Part shown: positions 6,667 to 13,763 of the stretch, piece by piece
How positions within the stretch are numbered: the stretch's first letter is position 1
Layout: each line of letters starts with the position of its first letter
Program-made: the position numbers and the translations under genes
IMG/VR virus record: IMGVR_UViG_3300017964_000075
Location: 1 to 24,411 of that record
DNA: 24,411 bases
Source of the DNA: a virus
Direction: 5' to 3' (one strand)
The notes under the pieces: generated by a model
Database searches by the model: none
What the model was told of the DNA's origin: nothing
What the model saw: only the letters and a program-made list of their open reading frames with translations

Positions 6667-7697
6667 TGGCCCGCCCATACACAGGATTTGACGTAATTGC
6701 CGGTGGAAAGCGCGCTGGCATGGAGACACTTCTTAGTCTCTTAAGCGCGCACTTTGGTCTTTGGAATAACGGCAGTTTTGGTGTTCGTAAGAAGAGAGGC
6801 AAGTCCTCGTATTCAGTGCATGCGACTGGCCGCGCGGCCGATCTTTCTTGGAGAGGTGCTCCGTATCGCGGGCCCGGCAACTACGAGGCCGCCTGTAAGA
6901 TGATGGACTTTGTTGTCGCCCACGCCGATGCTCTTCACATCGAGGCGGTGTTTGACTACTACCCAGCGCCCCACGGCCGCGGATGGAAGTGTGACCGTGC
7001 CGCGTGGCAGGTCTATGACAAGCCCGCGTTCAGCGGCGCTCCTGGCGGCGACTGGGTGCACATTGAAATCTCGAATGACAAGGCAGATGACCCGGCCTAT
7101 TACACTGAGATCATGCGGCAGCTTCTCGGCGAGCCACCTGTTGCTGTAAAGCCCGCCCCGGCGGCTAAGACACGTAAGGCGCCTCCCGGCAAGAAGCCGT
7201 GGCTCCAGGTTGGATCAAAGGGCAACGAGGTTAAGGCCATGCAGAAGATCGTTGGCGCTGAGCCAGTCGATGGTAGCTTCGGGGCGAAGACTGAGGCGAA
7301 GGTCAAGGAGTGGCAGGCCGAGCACGATCAACACGTTGACGGTATCTGGGGTCCCGGTTCTGACAAGCACGCTAAGAATTGCACCTGCAAGCCCGCTGAC
7401 GCAAAGGCCGAAGACGCTACTCCCTCGGAGGTCACGACCAAGAAGGCTGCTACTAAGCCCGCTAAGAAGCCCGCGGCTACTGCCACAAAGGCCTCTCGAC
7501 CATACCCGGGCGCCCCAATTCGCAAAGGCTCAACTGGTCCGAACGTGAAACTTGTTCAAGGAGTTGTTGGCACAGAGCTCGTCGACGGTCAGTTCGGTAG
7601 CAAGACGCTCGCGGCTGTTAAGAAATGGCAGAGCGAAAACGGGCAGTTGGCTGACGGAATCGTTGGTCCCAAGACTTGGGCGGCGATGTTCGGCTGA
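6666..7697 (+). CDS. Endolysin: M15-like peptidase with two peptidoglycan-binding domains
   Basis: 343 aa from the ATG at 6666, which overlaps the holin stop (TGATG); a GTG one codon earlier is possible. The N-terminal domain carries an M15/VanY-type zinc motif, H52 to D59 (HATGRAAD), and H132 in DWVHIEIS. A D-Ala/L-Ala-linked peptide bond of peptidoglycan is the likely target. A Lys/Pro/Ala linker follows (about 157-178), then peptidoglycan-binding domain 1 (about 179-235), a second Lys/Ala/Thr-rich linker, and binding domain 2 (285-343, ending ADGIVGPKTWAAMFG). There is no signal peptide, so export would need the holin next door. The exact bond cut is not established from sequence. Confidence 0.88.
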   Translation: MARPYTGFDVIAGGKRAGMETLLSLLSAHFGLWNNGSFGVRKKRGKSSYSVHATGRAADLSWRGAPYRGPGNYEAACKMMDFVVAHADALHIEAVFDYYPAPHGRGWKCDRAAWQVYDKPAFSGAPGGDWVHIEISNDKADDPAYYTEIMRQLLGEPPVAVKPAPAAKTRKAPPGKKPWLQVGSKGNEVKAMQKIVGAEPVDGSFGAKTEAKVKEWQAEHDQHVDGIWGPGSDKHAKNCTCKPADAKAEDATPSEVTTKKAATKPAKKPAATATKASRPYPGAPIRKGSTGPNVKLVQGVVGTELVDGQFGSKTLAAVKKWQSENGQLADGIVGPKTWAAMFG

Positions 7698-7735
7698 CGC
7701 CAGCATCTTCTCTCCACAAAGATAAAGGTGCAGCC

Positions 7736-7936
7736 ATGGAAGCAGTTATTGTAGCCTTAATAACAGTGGTTGGTGGAGTTCTTGTAGCTCTCATTCAAAA
7801 GACAAGAAATGAAAATACAAGAGATCACGCCATTGTAGCAAAGTCTTTGGATAGAATAGAAGACAAGATCGACCATCACATAGTTGATCATGCGACAGGT
7901 AAGTTCTCCTCAAAAGGAAAAGAAAAGGCAACCTGA
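7736..7936 (+). CDS. Small single-TM membrane protein
   Basis: 66 aa from the ATG at 7736, with AAAGGTG about 6 bases upstream. A longer frame from 7676 is an extension into the lysin 3' end and is not preferred. One N-terminal membrane segment (around VIVALITVVGGVLVALIQ, residues 4-21) is followed by a charged, probably helical part (RNENTRDHAIVAKSLDRIEDKID). Type I topology, small size and position after the endolysin suggest an accessory holin, antiholin or spanin-like lysis protein, but no family is recognised with certainty. Confidence 0.65.
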   Translation: MEAVIVALITVVGGVLVALIQKTRNENTRDHAIVAKSLDRIEDKIDHHIVDHATGKFSSKGKEKAT

Positions 7937-7938
7937 CA

Positions 7939-8142
7939 TTGGGCAAGCAGAAGAAGGCTAAGGCCGCTACTGGCACACGAACCCGAGTAAATCCGCTCAC
8001 TGGTCAAGTCGAGCAGGTCACTGGCACTAAGGCCGGGAGAAAACGTCAACGACTCCCGCTAGATCATCCCCTGCGTACACACGTTGTCGCCGAAAAGAAA
8101 GGCAAGAAACGGTCTAAGCCGTTGTTCGACGACGACGAGTAA
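7939..8142 (+). CDS. Small basic hypothetical protein (67 aa)
   Basis: The frame opens with TTG at 7939, 2 bases after the previous stop, with AAAAGGCA upstream at somewhat long spacing. The product is very basic with many Lys/Arg (MGKQKKAKAATGTRTR, then KAGRKRQR, AEKKGKKRSK) and ends in an acidic patch FDDDE. It probably binds nucleic acid or is disordered. It is the last gene of the lysis cassette. No family is recognised and the TTG start is uncertain. Confidence 0.5.
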   Translation: MGKQKKAKAATGTRTRVNPLTGQVEQVTGTKAGRKRQRLPLDHPLRTHVVAEKKGKKRSKPLFDDDE

Positions 8143-8184
8143 GGTCTAGTGACGTACGACACACTGTAACCCGCGTTAGAGAAG

Positions 8185-8236
8185 GAGGTTTCTTATCAAG
8201 CGACGAGGTAAGCAGAGTGAGCGTAGCGTCACCTAA
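8185..8236 (+). other. Strong ribosome binding site with ATC-initiated 13-codon mini-ORF
   Basis: GAAGGAGGT (8181-8189) is almost a perfect anti-SD complement. Six bases after GGAGG, the codons ATC AAG CGA CGA GGT ... TAA (8195-8236) encode 13 basic residues (x-KRRGKQSERSVT). No ATG, GTG or TTG is placed correctly for this site. ATC is a rare start codon, so this may be a leader peptide, a decayed gene start, or a fortuitous site. AGAA/TTCT arms around the GGAGG could also form a small hairpin. Confidence 0.3.
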
Positions 8237-8252
8237 CAAGGCCTAACGCTAC
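8222..8252. other. Inverted repeat / possible RNA hairpin
   Basis: GTAGCGT (8222-8228) and ACGCTAC (8246-8252) are perfect inverted arms with a 17-base loop. They lie in the non-coding stretch after the lysis operon, just before the larger terminator-like hairpin. They also overlap the mini-ORF, so the stem could affect its translation. Confidence 0.45.
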
Positions 8253-8256
8253 CTTA

Positions 8257-8306
8257 GGGGGATGGTCCCGCCGTTTCGGAGGTGAGCGGCGGGCATCTCC
8301 CTCTTT
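8257..8306. terminator. Terminator-like hairpin between convergent operons
   Basis: A long stem: CCCGCCG (8267-8273) pairs with CGGCGGG (8287-8293), extended by GGGGGATG (8257-8264) against CATCTCCC (8294-8301) with one G-U type mismatch. The loop is 13 bases. On the plus strand it is followed by TCTTTA, a poor U-tract. It sits between the plus-strand lysis operon (ending 8142) and the minus-strand transglycosylase gene (ending 8316), so it may stop transcription from both sides. Confidence 0.6.
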
Positions 8307-8315
8307 AGAGGCAGA

Positions 8316-8954
8316 TTACTTTGAAAAGCCCCACGGCGACCAGCCAGAGTTGTTGCGGATCGCCAATGCGGCGCGAAGATTTGTCTCGGCGTCATACAAC
8401 TCGTCGCAATGATCAAGAACCCCTTGCGCTTGTAGCCAGCCGCCAGGCCAGTAGCGGGTTGGCTTGCACCAGAACTGGTTGATCTGCGTCAGCCCATTGC
8501 TACCGCCCATAGGGTCATCGGGGTTGTGCTGCTCGGGGCGGCAACGTGACTCGCGGTATATAGTATAAGACAGCTTGGGAAGCTGATCTTCTGACCACCC
8601 GACCTCTCGGGCCAGGTCCATCCACTCGTCGCATCTCCAGTCTGGAGAATTTGATCTGTACGGCGGTAGAGGATCTGGCTCCCACGCTGGCATTTGCTGG
8701 CGACGTTCATCCCCATATGACATAGGTGGTCGAATCTCAACCGAGCGCACAGGTGTAGGCGCTTCCTCTTCCTCCGCCGCCTCATCATTCATAGGGACGC
8801 TCGGAAAATCGTGTCTCAGCAGCTTACGGTAGTCCTCGCTGTCGGCGAACTCTGCCGCCTCTCGTGCCTCGACGATTTCCTCGAGCGTAGAGATTCCGAC
8901 CAGCGCGGCCGCCACTAAGCTTAGTAGAGGTAGTAGTGAACCGTTCTGTTTCAT
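8316..8954 (-). CDS. Secreted lytic transglycosylase-like lysozyme-fold protein
   Basis: 212 aa. The N-terminus (MKQNGSLLPLLSLVAAALVGIS) is a signal peptide or membrane anchor. An acidic, Pro-rich region (30-105) follows. The C-terminal domain (about 108-212) resembles a goose-lysozyme/SLT transglycosylase: catalytic-type Glu135 in YRESRC, then GLTQIN (154-159) and a closing WSPWGFSK. C108, C138, C163 and C183 could form disulfides, as suits an exported protein. It would cut glycan strands of peptidoglycan. The start ATG has GAGGAG 6 bases upstream. It is on the opposite strand from the lysin cassette with its own promoter. It could aid lysis, or be a virion-entry or host-surface factor. Confidence 0.8.
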   Translation of the reverse strand: MKQNGSLLPLLSLVAAALVGISTLEEIVEAREAAEFADSEDYRKLLRHDFPSVPMNDEAAEEEEAPTPVRSVEIRPPMSYGDERRQQMPAWEPDPLPPYRSNSPDWRCDEWMDLAREVGWSEDQLPKLSYTIYRESRCRPEQHNPDDPMGGSNGLTQINQFWCKPTRYWPGGWLQAQGVLDHCDELYDAETNLRAALAIRNNSGWSPWGFSK

Positions 8955-8963
8955 TTGGTGCTC

Positions 8964-9006
8964 CTCTCATCCCGGGAGAGTGTAGGGAGAAGTATGAGCT
9001 ACTATA
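8964..9006 (-). promoter_or_regulatory. Promoter and SD-overlapping hairpin of the transglycosylase gene
   Basis: Minus-strand TATAGT (9006-9001) would give a leader of about 40 bases. In that leader CTCTC (8980-8976) can pair with GAGAG (8968-8964), and the second arm contains the start of the GAGAGGAG ribosome binding site. The hairpin is only 5 bp, so any effect on translation is speculative. Confidence 0.4.
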
Positions 9007-9018
9007 CCACAAAGATTT

Positions 9019-9047
9019 CACTTAGATTACATCAACGACCACTTAGA
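9019..9047. repeat. Direct repeat CACTTAGA, 21 bp apart
   Basis: Two perfect copies of CACTTAGA start at 9019 and 9040, two helical turns apart and just upstream of the -10 box of the transglycosylase gene. The spacing and position suit binding of a dimeric or tandem regulator on one face of the DNA. Confidence 0.45.
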
Positions 9048-9070
9048 CGCAAAGTCCCTGGTCAGATGGC

Positions 9071-9877
9071 CTAAATCTTTTTGCGTTTGTCACGCCACAT
9101 GCGGTACGTGTTCGCTCTGCGGTCTCCGTTCCATGGTTTCCATGGCCCACAGTAGTGAACGATTACCGGTTTGATCTCAGCCGGGTCCCAGTCATAAGAT
9201 TTCGTGTTCTTCACGTACGGATTGTCTGGCATGAGGTAGAAGTTGTAAATCAGAGGCAGCTCGTCCCAGTCGTAGTGAAGAGCGAGAAACAGCGCGTCCT
9301 GCGCGCCGTTAAGAAGCTCATCCGACCTCTCTTTGACGATCTTCTTCAATTTTGCTGTCACGCCGGTTTTTCTCCAGCGCTCGAGGTTCACAATCATCAC
9401 GCCAGTGCTGAAGTATCTGCCTGGTGTTCCGAGAAGCCTCTCTGCCTCGTTTGGCTGATTCTGATCTACCACGGCGATCGTCTGCTCTGGCTCGATACTC
9501 AAAAAGTCGGGAAACCGCCTCATGATCAAAATGTCAATATCTAGGTAGTACGCGTATTTGATGTGTTTTGGCAGAGCCTCGTTCAGAAGACACTTTGCGT
9601 ACTGAAATGCAGAAATGTCAGGCTCGTCCGGGTCCTGCCAAAACCTCTTTAACTCATCTACGTGCTTCATAGGCAGAACTGACGTTCTCATGTCAATTCC
9701 GTATTTTTCTGCAACATCGCCGATCTTGTCGATGTTCTTTACCTTCGTCCCGCCCTCAAAGATGACGTAGATTGGCACCTTGCCATCACAGGCCTCCCAC
9801 GCATCAACAAGAGCGACAGGTAGGTAGTCAATGTACATATCGTCGGTGATAAAGACGATTGCTTTGTCATTTTTCAT
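9071..9877 (-). CDS. GT8-like glycosyltransferase
   Basis: 268 aa from the ATG at 9877; a frame from 9907 adds MIEKEEEDET, but the inner ATG has AGAGGA at good spacing while the outer has none. It shows the family 8 pattern: a GT-A fold start (AIVFITDDMYIDYLPVALV), the metal-binding DxD as YLDIDIL (D113, D115), YFSTGVMIVNLERW around 155-168, GAQDALF and a C-terminal HYCGPWKPW (H241 to W249). Known: GT8 enzymes are retaining transferases that use sugar nucleotides to modify glycans. Inferred: modification of host wall polysaccharide, or of phage or host glycoconjugates. It stands alone, with no sugar-nucleotide synthesis genes near. The substrate is unknown. Confidence 0.87.
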   Translation of the reverse strand: MKNDKAIVFITDDMYIDYLPVALVDAWEACDGKVPIYVIFEGGTKVKNIDKIGDVAEKYGIDMRTSVLPMKHVDELKRFWQDPDEPDISAFQYAKCLLNEALPKHIKYAYYLDIDILIMRRFPDFLSIEPEQTIAVVDQNQPNEAERLLGTPGRYFSTGVMIVNLERWRKTGVTAKLKKIVKERSDELLNGAQDALFLALHYDWDELPLIYNFYLMPDNPYVKNTKSYDWDPAEIKPVIVHYCGPWKPWNGDRRANTYRMWRDKRKKI

Positions 9878-10084
9878 AGTTTCGTCCTCTTCTTCCTTTT
9901 CTATCATAAGGACGGCTGAAAATCGGCACTTTTGACCATTTTAGGCCATATCATTGGTATAAGTCCGTATGACCCTTGCTTTTCATGGCTTTGTGTTACA
10001 CAGGCTCAGAAATCAAGGGTATGATAGGGTTAGAACATACACCTTTAACCAAAAAGGTTTACATCTCACATTGTACAAAGTGCC
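9878..10084. promoter_or_regulatory. Divergent control region of GT8 and recombinase genes
   Basis: A 207-bp AT-rich gap. On the plus strand, TTACAC (9996-10001) and TATGAT (10020-10025) with an 18-bp spacer are a promoter candidate for the recombinase. ACCTTT (10041-10046) and AAAGGT (10053-10058) form an inverted repeat. ACATTGTAC (10068-10076), which extends into the palindrome TTGTACAA, is repeated at 10851-10859 beyond the recombinase gene. No gene is seen here. Confidence 0.45.
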
Positions 10085-10810
10085 GTGACTTCCATGAAAG
10101 ATAAGGACCTCGCTTTACTATACGCTCGGGTCTCAACCAGCATCCAGGCGTCAGACGGTATCTCATTGGACGCGCAAGAGCGTGATCTTGTTCGAGCAGC
10201 GGAACTTGCCGGGTTCACACGATATGAGATCCTCCGCGAAGAGGGTCGCTCAGGCAAGTCGATCTCCGGCCGGCCGGTTTTGAAAGAAGCTCTAGAGCGA
10301 CTTGACGCTGGCACCGCCGGCGCACTCTTTGTCACTAGAATTGACAGACTTGCTCGATCAACAAAGGACTTTCTCAGCATAATCGACAGAGCCAGTAAAT
10401 TTGACTGGAGAGTAGTTCTTCTCGACCTCAACCTTGACACGTCTACGTACCAGGGACGTTTTGTCGTCACGATAATGAGCGCGCTAGCAGAAATGGAACG
10501 CGCGATCATCGCCGAGCGCCAGAAGGACGTTCATCGTGATCGACGAGAGAAAGGTATCGTCTGGGGTGTTGACAAAGGTCCAAAGCGAATTATCTCAGAT
10601 AGCACGCTTGAAACAATCGACCAACTTCGATCTACTGGCATGTCGTATCATAAGATTGCACAGAAGCTCAACACAGACGGTGTAGAAACTCCGTTTGAAA
10701 AGACCTGGCACGCATCATCTGTACGCCGAGCTTATCTTCTTGAAGAAAAAATATCGGGGCCGGGAGAGCTGCCCGTCAGCCAAGAGCAGCTCAATCCCGA
10801 CCCCGAATGA
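10085..10810 (+). CDS. Small serine recombinase (resolvase/invertase family)
   Basis: 241 aa. The catalytic domain has R15 and nucleophile S17 in YARVST, and the TRIDRLARS motif with R85 and R88. The long helix follows (IMSALAEMERAIIAERQ). After it, residues 180-217 (LRSTGMSYHKIAQKLN and TWHASSVRR) look like the helix-turn-helix start of the large serine integrase Recombinase domain, but the zinc-ribbon and coiled-coil parts are missing. It is therefore longer than a resolvase and much shorter than a 450+ aa integrase. Possible jobs are genome resolution, inversion of a fibre segment, or integration with a partner. GTG at 10085 or ATG at 10094 could be the start. It faces the primase gene convergently. 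Confidence 0.88.
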   Translation: MTSMKDKDLALLYARVSTSIQASDGISLDAQERDLVRAAELAGFTRYEILREEGRSGKSISGRPVLKEALERLDAGTAGALFVTRIDRLARSTKDFLSIIDRASKFDWRVVLLDLNLDTSTYQGRFVVTIMSALAEMERAIIAERQKDVHRDRREKGIVWGVDKGPKRIISDSTLETIDQLRSTGMSYHKIAQKLNTDGVETPFEKTWHASSVRRAYLLEEKISGPGELPVSQEQLNPDPE

Positions 10811-10842
10811 CGTCGCTCTCTCCCAAAGCGTCGTCGATCTGT

Positions 10843-10859
10843 GTACAATTACATTGTAC
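10843..10859. repeat. Perfect 17-bp palindrome (GTACAAT-TAC-ATTGTAC)
   Basis: 7-bp perfect arms around TAC lie in the 69-bp gap between the convergent recombinase and primase genes. The right half (ACATTGTAC, 10851-10859) also occurs at 10068-10076 on the other side of the recombinase gene. It is not GC-rich and lacks a T-run, so it fits a protein-binding or recombination site better than a terminator. Confidence 0.5.
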
Positions 10860-10879
10860 CATAATCCTATTGGTAAATG

Positions 10880-13501
10880 TTATCTCGCGAATCTTGTAGC
10901 AACGGACCAATCAACCTCAGTCGAGGCGACCGTTCGTGGCATTAGCATCATTCCAAGAATCTCGGCTCTAGAACCGAAGCCGTTGATCTCGATCCCACGC
11001 TCTGACAACTTACGTTGAAACGCGATCTGAGTCATCGGCTTCTCGCCTCGTTCCTCACTCCAGACTCGGTAAATTGCGTACAGCGACTTAATTGGCACTG
11101 AACCGCCTTCGGTCTCCTTAGTCTCTTCAAGGAGAAAGAATCCGATACGATCTTCGTTCTTGCGGTAGATGTCAGCAGCTTCTGTGACAGCCTTACACCA
11201 ACCAAGAGAGTCTCTTGCGCTCGACCCAAGAAGTTTGATCGCGCCTTCAACAGCCCACGACAGCACAGCCGGCAGCGCGCCTTCTGGGTCGAAGATGTAG
11301 TGCTTCAAATCAGGGTCCGGGTTCTCAGGGACTTTTGTCAGAGGCACTGGTCTGATGCGTCTCCACATCGCGTCATCGGTGATGACTGGTCTGTGGTTTG
11401 TAGTGACCCAAAGCTTTGCACGCGACTGGAACGTGAATGGCTTTTCTCCAGGAGAGCGAGCCGAGATCTCAGAAGAACCGGTGAGCTTCTTGACTGAGTT
11501 TTCTTTCATTCTCTCAGTTTCAGGGAGCTCGTCAACCCAAACAAGACGACGACCGCGAAGCTCTGCCCAGTGATACAGATCTGATCCGTGCGCCTGTCCG
11601 TCACCCTGCGCAAGAATGCTCGAGTCAAGTGGCCACGCGTATTGTGACGTTCCCATCGCTTTCACAAGCGCTTCGACAAGAGTGTTCTTACCAGAGCCTG
11701 GAGGTCCGTACACTAAGAACATGATGTCGTGAGTACGAAGACCTGTCAACGAGTATCCGGCAGCTTTTTGCAACCACTCTTGAAGTTCCTTGTCGCCGCC
11801 TGTAGCAAAGTCAAGGAATTGCTCCCAGCGAATATTCCGAATCCCCGGGTTGTACGCAACTGGCGCACGTCTCGTGATGTAGAGATCTGGTCGACCGCGA
11901 AGAAGCTCGCCCGTTCTCAGGTCGATGACACCGTTCGCTACTCCAAGAAGAGTTTCGTCACTGTCCCATGACTCGACTGGGATGAGAATTCTTGGGTCGG
12001 AGTTGGCGCTTTCAATCGCGCCGCTGATACGAGCGTTTGACTTTGCCTGTTGCGCCCAGCGAATTACCTCAGACTGTTTGTCAGCATCGTCGAGGTAGTG
12101 CGTCACCTCGCTAGCGATGATCGGCGCAAGCTTCTTAGACAGCTCGCGCATCTCAAGATTTTCTGCGTCTGGCTTCCAGTATCCGCCGTCCCAGTGGAAC
12201 CAGCCTAGTCCCGGAGTGTACCGAATAGCAGCACCAAACGAATCCACGAGACGTCGTCCATTGCCAGTATCTGAGAGGGTACGCTTTCCAGGCTCCCCGC
12301 CTTCCCCTGCCCCAAGCGCGTCAGGGTCTTGTGGTACGTCGATATTTGAGATGCTAGACGCGTCGGCAATCGAATCGCCGTCTTTAATGGCACTGTATAC
12401 ACTGCCAGAGATAGTGCCAGGTAGATGTACGTCATCAGCAGAGGGAGCACTCGAGCTTTTCTGCGTTGCCGATTCTTTCTTATCTCCAACGCTCGCACGA
12501 CTCTCCTCCTGCGATTTATTTGCCCATTCCTGTAGACCCGGCCAAAGCTTTTCAGTCTTAGGGTTGTTGACAACAAAATCAATAGCGCGACGCACGTGCA
12601 TAAGAAGTCCGCCGGAGCCCTCGAGCTCAAGTGGTGGCCGCACCTTCTCTGCGTTGAAACGAATCATCATTGTTTCAACAGCCAAACGACCGGCTTCAGT
12701 ATTTACTGGAAACTTGTTCGCAAGAGCGCACGCCATAGCGTAGATATCTACAGCGCGCGATCCTTCGTCGATACCTTCGTCAAGAAGGCGATCAACATCT
12801 ACTCTCTCACCGGCAAACTCTAGCCCGTCAAGAAAACCCCACTCGCCCTCAGCAAGTGCTGTCTCCAATCTCTTCGACCTCTTGCGAAGAGATGCAAGTA
12901 GTTCTTCAGGCGCCTCTGCTATTTCAATTTCCCATGGAGCCTTGCCCGGCGCCCAGTCGTAGCACACTCCAGAGAAGTGACGAGACGGTGCGATAAGCAC
13001 ATAGCCATTGTGCTTGATATCAATTCCACCAAGCCCAGACTTTTTTAGATTGCCAACAAGTCCTTCGGACTGATCGCACTTGTAGAAGAGATGTCGGCCA
13101 CGAACTGAGCGCCCGTTCATAGAGTACTCGCCAGTGATCGCCTCTACCGTCGGAGGAAGCGCTCCATCGACCAGAGCTTCAAACTTCTCAAACGAGTCAG
13201 GTCCACCAGAGCGAGGGTCGATGTCGATAACAAAGAAACCGCTTGGCTTGCAAAAGACGCTGACGTTATTCTGCGGTGACTTTGTCCACCACTCGTCTAC
13301 TATGGAGACGTCGCTCGTCGCATGAAGATTCCACTCCGGAATGCTCGGATGCTTTCCGACGTCTTTTGGCTCAGGGTGTGTGCCGCCGCACGTGCATCGG
13401 CCGTTGTCAATGCCATAGCATGGCATGACGTGCCAACCCTGCGCGGCGTACCACGAGGCTGCCGGCCCAAGACGGCCCTCTGCGTCTGCCCACGTGCTCA
13501 C
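10880..13501 (-). CDS. Bifunctional PrimPol primase-polymerase / SF3 (D5-like) helicase
   Basis: 873 aa. The N-terminal PrimPol domain (about 10-210) has the metal-binding VIDIDPRSGG (D93, D95) and GRHLFYK (H137). A Cys cluster near the start (CYG ... CTCGG) may bind zinc. A low-complexity Ser/Asp/Gly-rich linker (about 325-410) leads to the D5-N region and an SF3 helicase: Walker A GPPGSGKNT (599-607), Walker B LVWVDELP (653-660), sensor LWVTTNHRP (697-705) and arginine motif RRIRP (714-718). Known: such fusions prime and unwind DNA at plasmid or phage origins. The start is GTG at 13501, where homology-like sequence begins, with no clear ribosome binding site. The upstream TATAGT at 13615-13610 would leave a 100-base leader. 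It is convergent with the recombinase. Confidence 0.93.
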   Translation of the reverse strand: MSTWADAEGRLGPAASWYAAQGWHVMPCYGIDNGRCTCGGTHPEPKDVGKHPSIPEWNLHATSDVSIVDEWWTKSPQNNVSVFCKPSGFFVIDIDPRSGGPDSFEKFEALVDGALPPTVEAITGEYSMNGRSVRGRHLFYKCDQSEGLVGNLKKSGLGGIDIKHNGYVLIAPSRHFSGVCYDWAPGKAPWEIEIAEAPEELLASLRKRSKRLETALAEGEWGFLDGLEFAGERVDVDRLLDEGIDEGSRAVDIYAMACALANKFPVNTEAGRLAVETMMIRFNAEKVRPPLELEGSGGLLMHVRRAIDFVVNNPKTEKLWPGLQEWANKSQEESRASVGDKKESATQKSSSAPSADDVHLPGTISGSVYSAIKDGDSIADASSISNIDVPQDPDALGAGEGGEPGKRTLSDTGNGRRLVDSFGAAIRYTPGLGWFHWDGGYWKPDAENLEMRELSKKLAPIIASEVTHYLDDADKQSEVIRWAQQAKSNARISGAIESANSDPRILIPVESWDSDETLLGVANGVIDLRTGELLRGRPDLYITRRAPVAYNPGIRNIRWEQFLDFATGGDKELQEWLQKAAGYSLTGLRTHDIMFLVYGPPGSGKNTLVEALVKAMGTSQYAWPLDSSILAQGDGQAHGSDLYHWAELRGRRLVWVDELPETERMKENSVKKLTGSSEISARSPGEKPFTFQSRAKLWVTTNHRPVITDDAMWRRIRPVPLTKVPENPDPDLKHYIFDPEGALPAVLSWAVEGAIKLLGSSARDSLGWCKAVTEAADIYRKNEDRIGFFLLEETKETEGGSVPIKSLYAIYRVWSEERGEKPMTQIAFQRKLSERGIEINGFGSRAEILGMMLMPRTVASTEVDWSVATRFAR

Positions 13502-13763
13502 TGCGGGCGTACGATTCTGTTTAGTGAGAGATCAAATGACTTACACATTCCCTGCGACGACAAGATGTTGTTAGAAGACTGACGGTCTTCGGTGGCTGAC
13601 TGCTTGGACACTATACACATTTCTTCGACTCAAGACCTGACGAACTCAAAAAAGTGGGAATACTTCTAACTATATCACAGTGTGTGCAGAGAGATTGTGA
13701 TATTGTTCTGTACATCATTTAGTACATAGTGCTAAATAGTCAGCACCTTCAGCGAGGTAGTAC
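13502..13763. promoter_or_regulatory. AT-rich divergent control region, candidate replication origin
   Basis: 262 bp without a gene, between the leftward primase-helicase and the rightward late operon. It holds: an inverted repeat GAAGAC/GTCTTC (13574-13579, 13585-13590); a minus-strand -10 TATAGT (13615-13610) for the primase; an 8-bp inverted repeat ATATCACA/TGTGATAT (13672-13679, 13696-13703); a plus-strand promoter TTGTGA (13695-13700), 17 bp, TTTAGT (13718-13723); three GTACAT copies (13710, 13722, 13760); and GTGCT/AGCAC (13729-13733, 13742-13746). Density of repeats beside a replication protein suggests an origin or a compact switch. Neither is proven. Confidence 0.45.

Noticed and set aside
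8257-8306. tRNA or structured RNA gene
   Set aside because: The long hairpin has no cloverleaf arms or anticodon, and its place between convergent genes suits a terminator. No tRNA was found elsewhere by eye.
10066-10509. 147-aa minus-strand frame in the recombinase gene
   Set aside because: Arg/Ser-rich shadow of a clear serine recombinase.
10085-10810. Large serine integrase with attP beside it
   Set aside because: The protein is only 241 aa and lacks the zinc-ribbon and coiled-coil domains. No attP-like site longer than the 17-bp palindrome is evident.
12117-12743. 208-aa plus-strand frame over the primase gene
   Set aside because: Lies antisense to the linker and PrimPol part of a well-supported gene, with no start signal or recognisable product.
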